64,000 nucleotides of DNA from Trichoplusia ni. Lineage: Eukaryota; Arthropoda; Insecta; Lepidoptera; Noctuidae. How positions within the stretch are numbered: the first letter of the stretch is position 1; the number at the start of each line of letters is the position of its first letter. The stretch spans positions 16,035,328 through 16,099,327 of the forward strand of contig NC_039480.1 in NCBI RefSeq assembly GCF_003590095.1, written 5' to 3'. Shown in pieces: positions 37,001 through 48,900 of this stretch. The position numbers and the translations under genes are program-made. Under the pieces are notes generated by a model. It was not told where the DNA came from. It ran no database searches and saw nothing but the letters and a program-made list of their open reading frames with translations.

Positions 37001-37322
37001 ATGCGATTAAATATTCATTTAGGAAAACTCGTGTACGCTGTTAGGCAAAGGCCATATACAGTGTATTTTATTTTTAATTTTGTTAGTACAAGTTCCTCTG
37101 AATGTAAAGTATTATATGTAATCCCTACGCAACGCAACTCATAGCATATTATTAAAGATATTATTTATTATTTTTACGCTTGAAAAGTAAAAAAAAATGT
37201 TTATAATTTACGCAACATTCTGGCTTTAAAGTATTGCTTACCTCTCGATGTTTTGTATATTGTATTTGATAAGAATGGTGTTTGTATTGTGTACCTAGTG
37301 TTTTAGACAATTTTTAATAAAA
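34013..37322 (+). other. ABCA-A 3' flank with candidate poly(A) signals
   Basis: It holds no supported gene. AATAAA occurs on the plus strand at 35919-35924 and 37317-37322, the latter followed by T-rich sequence, and an ATTAAA lies near 34445. Either could end the ABCA-A transcript. The minus-strand open frame of 137 codons at 35236-35649 has no recognisable family feature and is not called. Confidence 0.4.
34845..34945 (+). repeat. tRNA-derived SINE, family 3
   Basis: A-box-like TGGTCTAGTGGTTGGAGGCC, then GACTGCTAAGCG and a B-box-like GTGGGTTCGATTTC, then CCAGGACAGATATT. It matches the inverse copy at 26225-26340. It would fall in the 3' untranslated region of ABCA-A if the distal poly(A) site is used. 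It is not a functional tRNA, because the acceptor stem does not pair. Confidence 0.6.
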
Positions 37323-38603
37323 TTTAAGGACATTCTATATACTTGTTATTATTTATGTACCTATAACTTGCAACCCTGCTTGTTTGTGTTACGTAAGACT
37401 AAACAAATTGTGTAGATTGATCAAGAGATTTATTTAGAAACAAGAAACCTGCGACCTTGGAGACATGCAGTCGATTATAAGACCGCGTTGAAAGTACCTG
37501 TTCTGTTATAGGTGATAAAATACTTTTAGACATTATAATATATTTTGCAAGGTTATCGGTTCCATGAGTAAAACCACGTATGTATTTATCACAAACGTCA
37601 TTTTATTTAAATAGCCATATTTTTAAATACACTTTTTTTATTACAAATAATGCCTAAGTATTACTTTTTGGTATAAAAACATGAAGGTTTTAAATTTACT
37701 ACTTATATTTAATTGCAGGCGCATGCGAAGCGCTTGAGCATATAATTTATTCCTATTAATGACAATATTTTTTCACTAGGTAACATACATAGGACTCCTT
37801 GGGATACAATTATTACATATACACATTATTTACAATTATTTTACAGTACAAATCGTTATTTAGGTAAAAAATATACTTTTCAAGTTGCCTATTAAATCCA
37901 AGTTGATGGTTGTGTCTTTATTTCCACAACACTATCATTAATTATTAGATAGACAAATCATGTAAATTTGAATAGAAAAATAGACTATGCAGGAATCAAA
38001 GCAACCTTGATTAAAATCGTTGAAAACTTGACTACTTCTCTAGCGATATTGACCAATATACAAATGATTGCTATTATAATCCCATTAGGGAAAAAGACGT
38101 CATTTTGACGTTTAAGGCAGCATTGAAAATGGCTACCAATAGAAATGTACCTATTGTCAATTTACGTCATACCAATATGGCAGGTAATTCTTCTATTTGC
38201 GGAGTAACATCTGTCTAGCATCGTTAGTATAACTAATGACTTCCTATTTTCACATCCTGCTTTCACAAAAAGCAGCCTTCAAACTATAAACTACGTTATC
38301 CAACACATGCATGGACTGATAAGCTTAGATTTCGCATTCATACACAATTATTCAAACCGCAGAACATTAATAGCATAAACGGCTGAGATAATCATACAAT
38401 ACATATCACAGATGGAAGCATATCAACAAACATTATTCTAGGAGACCTAGGCTGTCAACGGGTATTTACACAGGAAGGTAAACTCTGTCCCGGTAAACGG
38501 TTACGTTTACTTATGACCCCAGGTTCCCCAAATAAAGTCAAAGAACATAGATGTCGCCACTGACACCAGTCGCCGGGCGAACTGGTGCAAAGTGAGACAA
38601 CGA
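37323..38603. other. Space between the converging ABCA genes
   Basis: No gene is seen. Minus-strand AATAAA signals (TTTATT on plus) at 37917-37922 and 37746-37751 are candidates for the ABCA-B 3' end, about 690 and 860 nt past its stop. They lie 400-600 nt from the distal plus-strand signal of ABCA-A, so the two transcripts end close together or overlap. Confidence 0.45.
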
Positions 38604-41600
38604 CTATGATTCGTCTCCCTCTTGCCGCTGGTACTTTGTAAACTGTAGGAATATCTGTTCTAATGTAGTCTGTGATATGCTGTAATCTTCGATTTCTAGA
38701 TCTCGTTTCGCTCGCTCCATTATCCCGAACATCCGAGACCACGCCACAGTGCGGTCTGGGAGGTAGTATGTTAATAAGCCTTGGTATTCCTCCCTGAAAA
38801 ATAATTATTTCATTAGAGTCATGTCACATTAGACTTCCCCTATTTCTACGGTACTGTGCCAGCGTCATCCAGAGGTAGAAGTTTGCACGAGAAAGGGGGG
38901 GAAATGTCCAGAAGTGGGAGAACAAAGGTTGTGGATGATGATAATGTCACATTATATCTACACTACTTTTTGGTAGGGTCAGCGGATTCTACCATTTTTT
39001 AGATATTGCGGTATAAATAATTACAGCAATAAATCGATTTCAGTGTTACTAGACGATGACTTTTTTCAGGATAAATGATACTGTATGATAGATTTTTGCT
39101 CTTTATTATATATAGGGATCTGTGCAGATTATCACAATTATAGAATTAGGAAATACTCACATTATCCTTGGAGTCTTGAAATTATTTTCAACATATTCCT
39201 TAACAAGATCAACTTTAACGTTGCCGCTGTTAGTCGACGATGTTTCTGGGTCATCCTCCATTTTCATTTTGATTGTTAACGTAAAACCTGAAAATGGACA
39301 CTCATTAATTTTCGATACATAATAAAAATAAAAATATATACTACTTTCGCTACGTTGCATTATGCCTATTTAAAACCAAACCTCAGTCTTTAAGACCAGT
39401 GCCGTATTATCCATAAGGAAGTTTAGGCCCAGTATGACCAGGGGCCCACCACCAAAGTAGGCACAAATTTTTCACTGAATGAAAATAACTAAGTGGGGGC
39501 CCCACTCCCTTGTTGCCTCGGGCCCCTGGGCCCATAGATCCGGCCCTGTTTAAGACTCGTCGAATCAATAACTATTATTAATAGTTATTCATTCCTACAT
39601 TTTAGTCTTTCTATCTTACCTTCAGAGAATTTATTCTTGAGATGTTGCGGTGTTCCAAGGCATTGGAACCGTCCGTTGACCATGATGGTGAGTCGTGAGC
39701 ACAGTGCTTCACACTCCTCCATACTGTGTGACGTCAGCACTACGCCGCGGCCCGCTCGCTGCACGCCTCGCGTGGCTCGCCATACCTATACACATGAAAC
39801 ACATTTTTCTTAAAAAACAAGTAAGGTAAGTTCATATCTTTTAGACTCAAAAGCTTAAGTTTATAAAAAAAATGGTTGCCTGTAAAGTTGGTTTTACGGG
39901 CGAAGATTTTACGTGACAACGTCTTTTTCTCGGTAGAATATTTATTGATATGAATATAATTAAATTGCACAATAGGAACAAGGAATTGAATGAAAATAAG
40001 AATTGCACAAATTTTAACTATAGAAATATATTTTGTTGACTAAAACATTGTACATGTAAGCGCCGATTCAATACGCCTAATTCTCTAGTGCTGCGCGCGC
40101 GGCAGACCGATCATAGTTGAGTGGGAGAGAGACGCAAGGCATTCGGCGGGCCTCTCTCTCGTTCGGTGACTCATCGTAACGTTACCGGGCGTTGCACTTA
40201 TTCATAAGTGACTCCCAGCCGCAACCTAATTTAAGACGTTGTCACGTCAAAACAAAAAGCGTATGCAACTAGATTGGGAGTTACATGGGTCACAACCTGC
40301 TGTCCTAAGACATTTCTACAACAGTAAACGCTTAAATTCATGGAAGTGACATATCATGAATTTCGATAAGTCACGCGGCTTTGACCTGTCATCTTCATAC
40401 ACTCGGAGAGTTTTCTATTTACGTTATTATAGTGATAGTAGAAATGACACCTGGCTAAAACGGTTAGAATCCAGCAAAGCAGAGAGGACAGATTGGTATA
40501 TTCAACTTTGACCTGTCATCTTCATACACTCGGAGAGTTTTCTATTTACGTTATTATAGTGATAGTAGAAATGACACCTGGCTAAAACGGTTAGAATCCA
40601 GCAAAGCAGAGAGGACAGATTGGTTTATTCAATCACTCCTCTGTTCTCCTATCGTCTTTACTATTGATTCACAATGCACTGGTACATTATTGTTTGGTAC
40701 ATACGTGTCGTTTAGCAGCGGGGTCTACGCCGGTGGTAGGTTCGTCGACGAACACAAGTCTCGTTCTTCCTAAGAATGCAATCGCTGTGTTCAGCTTTCG
40801 TTTAGTGCCTCCTGAATATTGATCAACCTGAAATATGAAAAAAATACAATTTCAAATAAAAAAATTGTATCGATATTGAGAATGGACAGGCTTTCTCTAA
40901 GAACCAGGGTCCGAGCGATAGGTACGGGTGTGCATACCGCTGCCACAGACTTACGACGGGGTATCGCACTTTGGTGGTAACGGGTGCGACCCCAGCATGA
41001 GGCGAGGTGGCCGACGCTCGTTACCCGTCGAGCTTCACACACAAACGCTGCCGCACCCTACTTAACGGCCAGCGAATCCCTGCGGCTGGGCTTGTGCAAT
41101 TCTATGCGTCCCCACGTGTCGGCAACAAAACGCGGCAGACGTCATCCGGTGATTAGGATTACTCAGTAAGATTCTGACACTACCCATTCCCTCCCCCGAG
41201 AGGACAGGTGTACATGAGGATTCCCCCGCCATACCAAAACAAAAAAATAAACAAAATAGACCTTTTGGTCCGTAAATGACTTTTAAAGTTAGGATAGGTA
41301 TTCATCTCAGTATTTTTTTCACGGGCGTTTTAATCCACGTCAAATACCTATAGGCCAAACGAAATATTGAACTAACCCTCTTATCGAGATGTCTGAGAAA
41401 GCCGAGTGCGTGCGCGAGCGTCTCGACGGCGGGCGCGGCCGAGCTCATGCGGAGACCGCGCATCAGCGAGAACATGCGGAGAGTCTCGCGGCCTGTCAGC
41501 TCGCCGAACAGGGCGTCGAACTGAGGACAGTAGCCTGCAAAGAAAATATAAGTATGTAATGAAATGGCATTTCTTTGAATTGAATTTGCCGTGTATAAAG

Positions 41601-42990
41601 TTTTCTGTAGAAATGAGTAAATGACGCTTCGGGTTAACACGTTATTAAATGGCGGAAAATATTTTGTTGATATAAAGTTATAAAAAAATTGTAGTAATGA
41701 AACAATTTTTGTTGCAAAAATCGTAAATAACATATCTTATAGGTATTTTGTAGAGTCATTTGTATTCATCATGGGCCTAGCCTTTTCCCAACTATGTTGG
41801 GGTCGGTATGTGGGGGTTCTACAAGGAGCGACTGCCTATCTGACCTCCTCAACCCAGTTACCTGGGCAACACGATACCCCATTGTAATATCTATTACTTT
41901 GTTATATGTTAACTTTGAAGTTAAGAATCTTATTTCTGAAAAGCGAAATGATAAATCTTTTCTTTCGACGACATCAGTTTCCTTATCTTTGGTCGGTTTT
42001 CCAGTATGATTTACTTTTCATATGCTAGAAACTTGCTCGAGCCATAATTGAACGATTTATTAAATGTTGACTTAGACTCGCTACCATGCTGCTGCGTCAG
42101 CAAATGATTAAGAACTCCAGTTGATTTCGGAACAAGTCGGGCATTCCCCATAAACATTCTTGAGGAAAGCGTTGCGTCATTTAATAATGAGTCCTCATGA
42201 AAGTTACAGTCACTTACCAATATTCTCATGAACCCTGTTAAGGTTCTTTCGCACGGAGTGTCCGCTGACGTAGGCCTCGCCGCTGGAGATGGCCTCGTCG
42301 CCCATCAGCATCTTGAAGGTCGTGGTCTTGCCCGCGCCATTCACTCCCAGCAGACCGAAACACTCTCCGTCATTTACACCTGTTCAAACAAGTCTTTCAT
42401 TAAGTAATGTTTACTTTTGCTATTGTTACTGTTATTTTGGCGAGAAAAAATGCAAGATGACGAGTAGACTTTCTCGTCTGTACGATTGTAAAAACAGAAA
42501 TAGTAAGTCTTTTGAATTTCAGAAGAAATACAAATTGTTAGTTATTCAGTTATGAATTAAATTTTGCGATAATAAGTTTAAGGACTTTGCCTCACAATTG
42601 TGACAAATAAATCGACATTGTTCTTTTCAGACTTTGATTAAGCTTGTTTTTAAAGGCCCACGACGATCCCCGCGTAGGACAAGTAAGTCTAGGTGTCTTA
42701 ATGCATGTGACTTGATTTTTTGTGAAACTCCTCGCGACAAAAGGATTTAATTTCTTAATCTGGAAACCGCTTTTTTTTACATCATAAACTATATATAATT
42801 ATGACTTACTGAAGGAGACTTGGTCTACAGCGAGATGTTTCCCGTAGTACTTGGCGAGGTCTGTAGCGAGCAGTGCGTGGTTGGCGCGGTCGGCGGGCGG
42901 CGTGTGACGCGCGTGCTCCGCCTCTAGAGCCACGTCCTCGTCGAGCGAGCCCTCGTCCACCGGCGGCGGGGTTTTGCGGAAGGTGAATAC
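38604..42990 (-). CDS. ABCA-B exons 25-31: NBD2 and C-terminus
   Basis: Walker A GVNGAGKT starts at about 1447 (Lys1453). The signature is YSGGTKRKL with Ser1547. Walker B is LVFVDEPTTG with Asp1570 and Glu1571, and the H-loop is TSHSMEECEAL with His1603. The tail motif QTTLEQIFLQFTKYQ precedes TAG at 38604-38606. Here the intron falls after DPAAKRH, 26 nt further on than in ABCA-A, while the summed exon length (123+166) is identical. Confidence 0.92.
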
Positions 42991-45900
42991 CTGGTGAAGG
43001 GGCAATTGATTATAAATTAAAGTTAAATGTTTGTCCTTAAGCTTCCTGAATCAATTAAATTTTGTTGAAAGTTGAGTTGGATATACTAATGATTTTGCGA
43101 TCGTCTGCAAAAGCGTTCCCGTTTGGCCCGGGAACGGACAAGTATTCCGGTGTTTTTTTTTTCGGTAAAAGTCTAGTACAGCCGTTTGCTCCCACAGGGC
43201 GAAGAAATTCCATGAGGGTTTTCGCCAGGTAAAAAAAGGAATCATCTAATGACGCCCCTCAAGATAGGCGTAACATTATTCTAAAGCACAGTTTGCACAA
43301 GTTCCGTTTTACTAAGTATGACAATGCGTTTGGATTGCTAATATGTTTATGAAAATATTTTTTACAAAATGTGTTTCTCATTTTTCTTTTGAAATATTCG
43401 ATTCGTGTTATGAGAAAAACCTAATTATAAAAAACACGAAGTAATGCTAACTTAGGGCTTCTTTGGTTTGTCTCTATAAGTGAGCGCTAATCATATGTGG
43501 TAAACGAAACCGTCGGCACAGTTTTATTAACTAATAAATATTTGCCATTCTTACCTTTTGGAAAAGTCTGTATTCGATGACCATCAGAATAGCCCACAGG
43601 ACGGCACAGGTGCCTGTCATGGCGATCAAGTACCGCATGACGCCCGGCTCTTCCCAGTCGAAGTACGGGTTTTCACGAACTGGAACAACATATAACTAGA
43701 CTAAATTTTTTCAATAATTACGTCATCACTATAACAATCATCAAGTTTTATTGCCTATTAGTCTCTATATTGACATTGTGGGTGACAAAAACTGACTGGT
43801 TTCTTAGGTTTAGGCGAATGTTAGACATTGAAATGAAACTACTTTTACGGATTTTATCGCGGTTTAATATTAGACTTTAGTTCCCGACGTTTCAGCACCT
43901 TTGCAGGTATCATGGTCACGGGCAGACTGCTTCTTTTAAGAAAATATCCTTTTGTCTTAAGCACAACTTTTAAATAATTGTTTTTAAGACGTTAGTCAAT
44001 CGGTCTTGGTTATAAAACTATTTTGGATCAATTTTTTTCTGCTTATTAGATACGTTTATAAAACGTTTCTTACCGCAACATGTGCTAGAGAATTCACACA
44101 TGTTAGCCATAGTGCACTCCACGTTGGGGTAAACCGCCTGCAGGTATTCACAGCCCTGAAGACACGTGTACTCACGGAGACCGATCTGGTTTAAGTATCT
44201 GAAAAAAAGAATCATTTATTGAAAAAATATTAAAAATAAAAATATTACTTATAAGCAGTGAAGAACTCATTTTTTTATTTTTGTGGGTGTGTGGATTATG
44301 AGGCAAGTGGTATTCATTTAAAATCTACTTTAAGTCGATTGTGGATTGTGGTAAACACTGGTATATCAATACAGTTACTATGCAATATTACCTGACAGCT
44401 GTAACAAGACTGTAAAGTGGGAAGAACTGCAGTATGTTGTCCATGATGTGCGCCACGTGTTGCGTCGTGAGGTTCGGCGACGACAGCGCCTCCACCACTT
44501 GCGGACCCATCATACCTGCGGACGAAACAGATTGCTAGTTAATGAACGAATATGGGACAGCCTGCTTGGCTGTTTTTTCTCCGACATCGTGGGAGTGGGC
44601 TGGTCATGTCTGCGAATGCAGCCTAACCGTTGGGAAAAAATCGTCACCCACTAGACACTGGAGGAGGGACGTCGACAACGAGGTCGTCCGCGACGAAAGT
44701 GATGTGATGATTTAGTCAAATACGCGAGGCGGGCGTGGCCAGAAATCGCAAACGATATAGAGGTTTGGAAGAGAAAGGGCTTTGTCCAGATGTGGGATCT
44801 AAAAGAGGCTAGACTTATCTTGCGAAAGCAGGAAGCAGTGAAGCGTTGGCGAACCTTATTTATAGTAGCGTAATTATTTAGACTACATTTTTCACTGAAT
44901 TTGTTTCCACGTTTATATGCCCTGCTCATAAAATCAGTAATCAAGCAGAACGATTTTTCAAGATAAGATATATTATGATTCCAGTCCAGAAGATAGTTGT
45001 TTACAAATATTTTCAATACATTTCATTACTTACCGAATAGAACATTCATGAAGAAGAAGCTGACAAATCCGACAGCGGGTCCTTTGAACACGTGCGACAT
45101 GATGTAGCCGAGCGGCAACATCGCAGCCCCGTACACCATCGCACATAAGTACATGCGACCTACGTTAACAATGGTTTAGTTTAAAAAAAACATTGGAATA
45201 GAAAATCACTTGACTAATATGAGAATATTGGAGTGGATGAAGTCTGTCCAATGTTTGGCAACAGGCCTCGACAAAAATTGGTCAATTTAGACAGGGGCCT
45301 AAACTGACTTATTTTTGTCGCACTTAAGAATCGCTTCATATTGTAAAGGACATACAGAATTCAGATTAAATTTAATAACACTAACGCTTAACACAATACA
45401 TTACTCTGGAGAAGCATAGCAAACTACAACTCTATATTATACTCTAGCAGTACATTTATTTTCCTCCTCATTGTGGCAGGTACATCCGCAGTAATCAATA
45501 GAAGTACTTTGAATTATATACAGTACACTAGTACAGACACATTATTTACGTACTACATACTTAACATACGTAAAATGGCAACTCTTTACCCAACTCGGAA
45601 GCTGTAGACAGTCCTATGACCTGGAAGGCTGCGCAGGAGATGACGATAGACACGCAGGTGAGCAGGAAGGCCGTCCAGTCGAACACGGCGGCCGCGCCCC
45701 ACAACACGGCCGGCTGCACGCCCGCCGCCTTCTGCAGCAACTTGGCGCCTGATACACGCTCCTGGAACAAATAGGACGATAAGACATGAAAAGTGATACG
45801 AAAGTAAAAGGTTAGATAGAACCCTCCGCCCCCCTTTTTCTAACAAATATTCTTTACGTCTTTACCGAACTGTGCTGCAGCCTCCCTCTACGATTTACAT

Positions 45901-48900
45901 ATATCCTTTCCTTCTTTACACTACCGTGTCTGAACTACGATCAAGCATAACGAATATGTGGAATAGGTAGTAACTTAGTAGTTTTAAGCTGGGGAGGATT
46001 ACCCGATTCAAATAAAGGAAAACTTGTACAAATAGGGTCATCGAATAATAGGGGAACGACAACTTCGTTTTTTATAACGATGACTCTAATAATGTTATCC
46101 AAGGTCAGATTTTATTAAAATATTTATAGCTTTTGGCACTAACCTTAATGTAAAACATGATGAAGACAGCGCTCACGATGCCCACACTGCTGCCGATACC
46201 AGACGCCAGTTGCATGGACAACATCGCTATCATCGTTTGCAAATCACTCTGAAAAAGACAACACATTTAACAAGTCGTTTAAAATAACTGGAAAACCAAG
46301 AAGTGGTTATTTTCACTGCAACAATAAGAAATTGCGAAGACACTTTTCAAATCAGGCGTAAGTCAAGTCAATATTAGGTATGCTAAAAAAATCAGAAAAT
46401 AATTATAATACCGCGTTCTGCAGTAAAATATTCTGGCAATAAACTCACTTGATCCGTATACGTGGCTTCTAAGGGATGATTGTAAACGTGGATGTAAGCA
46501 CTTGAGTTCTTGGCTCTGAGTAAAGCTGAGTAGACAGCTGCTAGTGATGTGGCGACATCGTGGTAGCCGAAATTGCTGAACCAGGCGGTGGCCGAGTTGT
46601 CATCGAAGGTGGAGCCAATCAGCAGCCGGTGACGAAGACTGGCCATTACTATGGTGTCATTTGCCTGGAGATTTGTGAGTCAAAATTAGTTCAAAAGTTA
46701 TTTTTCTATAGATGACTGCACGGATAGGCGAGTGGTTGAGGTCACCACGCCAAACCCACTGAGCGCGATATGTTATTGGTTAGATCCCCGCCTAGGACAA
46801 GCATTTTTGTGATCCAAAATACACGAAAGTTTGTCGTGAGTCTGCGTGTCTTTGCGCATGTTTGTGAATCCCCGCAATAACAGAAGGATTAAATACCATA
46901 AAGCGGTTTCGTTTTTAAAAATATATATTATGTAAGATGAGTTTGAACGAAACGAAAATATTCTATAAAGATGCGGACTTAAAAGTTAAAATTAATTATT
47001 TTCCTTTAATGACTATCTACTATTTTATTATGATAGAGTTATCAACGATTTGATAGTGATAAATGTAATATAACTTCTTGTTACTTACCCTATCAAGATA
47101 ATATTCTTCGACTGGTTGATTGCCTATCACCGTAAGCTCCATATTGTCAACTCCGGACGTTTTGAACATCGTTTCGTATGCCCTCGCTGCGAGAGCTCCA
47201 AGCGATGACGCTGTTGTACCATTGTAGCTCAACAGGGTCTCGGTAAGTACGTAACTGGAAGTACACGATGAAATAAAGTATATCCGGGTAGGTTTATTGA
47301 TTGCACTTTGTTCCGCCTTAAAGTCAAACTTAAGGAGTCCATCGCGAACAAATAACTCGTAATTTCAATCTATTTTAAAAGAAGACCAGTGGAACGCTAA
47401 ACCTAATTCTAGATTATGCGTTCCACTGGTGTTTACCACTAATCCTTTGAGAAGTGTTTGATTTTTTTTACTACCGTTTTAAGCTACGTGTCCATTTAAT
47501 ACCACCTAAAAATATAAATTTAATAACTTACCCTTCTGTCAGATCTAAAATCCTGTTGTTTATAGTTGGCACGAAGGACATAACGTATTGCAAGACCCCG
47601 AGCGTTGCGTTTATCAGGACTATGGGAGCCGCAAACTGCAGAAGCACAAGCCACCATGATCGGTACCAGACCAGGGCTAACTTCAACCATACTGCTAAAA
47701 CATGCTGGTACAGTAGACGGAACCCTTTCACGCTACTTTCGTCTCTATCCACTGCAAGATGAAAAAGAGTTTTATAACAAAACTTCGTTATATTATAAAT
47801 AAACTGAAGTCTAAACAGCTGCTAAGGAATTTTACTACCAAAGATTTGGGTCCAGATAAGCACGTGTGCGTAAGCTATCGTAGACGTTACGGATAGTTTA
47901 ACTATAAGAGAGGGTCGCATCAGTTGATGAGCTCAAAAACTACAAATATTCAGGCTAGCTAACCGGAGTCTTTTCGCCAATGTGACTAATAAAATATTAA
48001 AGAGGCGCGAGGTAATATCGGCATGATACTTACATTGTTCTAAAGATGAATCGATTTCATGTTTAAGCGCATCTTCCATTGAGGAATCAGTAGTTGTGGT
48101 CGCAGTATCGTCTGTCTCTGAATGTACAGGTGCCAAGTCCGCGCCAACACTAAAACGTAAAATTCCATTACAAAAAGTTCACACACTGAAAGGAAGAATA
48201 GTCACAGAAACATACTCCTAAAACACTTACCTCATAAATACATCTTCGAGCGTGGTTGCCACCAAGCCATAATTCTTCAATTTAATTTTGCCCATGTTCT
48301 TCTCCAGGTCATTCAACATATCTTCGAAAGTGTGTGAATAATCGTTGACTAGACTATACGCTATTTCGGATCCTAGAAACAAGTTTCAACATTAATAATC
48401 CGCGCTTAGATAAGAACAAGAAAATGTGTGAAACGATAACGTTAAATTGTAGTTTAATGATAGTTACCGCGATCTTCCTTCATGATACTGCCTGGGACGT
48501 AGTTATTTATAAGTGCAGTGCATGCCTCGAAGTCGAAGTCATCATCCTTGACGACGACCAGGGTGTACCCGACGCCGTAGTGACGTTTGAGGAAGTACGG
48601 CGAGCCCACGCACTGCAGACGACCGTTGGCCATTATGGCGACTCTATCACCAAGAATATCTGCCTCGTCCATGAAATGCGTGGTCAGGATCATTGAGCGA
48701 CCTGGGCAATGCAATAAAACCGTAGAAGTATTATTAAAAGTGATTTTAGGGTCGGTTTTGAAGATTTTTAGGTTTTGAGTTTCGTTGGAAATATTGGGAG
48801 GGGGGAGGGTAGCAAAATTGTGGGATTCCATAATCTAGGAAGGAAAAAAAGATCAATATCGGAAAGGGACAAAAATTAACTGTGCATAAAAAAGGGGAAA

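Noticed and set aside
37431..37500. Further tRNA-like SINE remnant (GAAACCTGCGACCTTGGAGAC)
   Set aside because: It is too short and degraded to place in a family.
40985..41170. Open frames in the GC-rich block of an ABCA-B intron
   Set aside because: They arise from a dispersed GC-rich repeat and have no codon or splice support.
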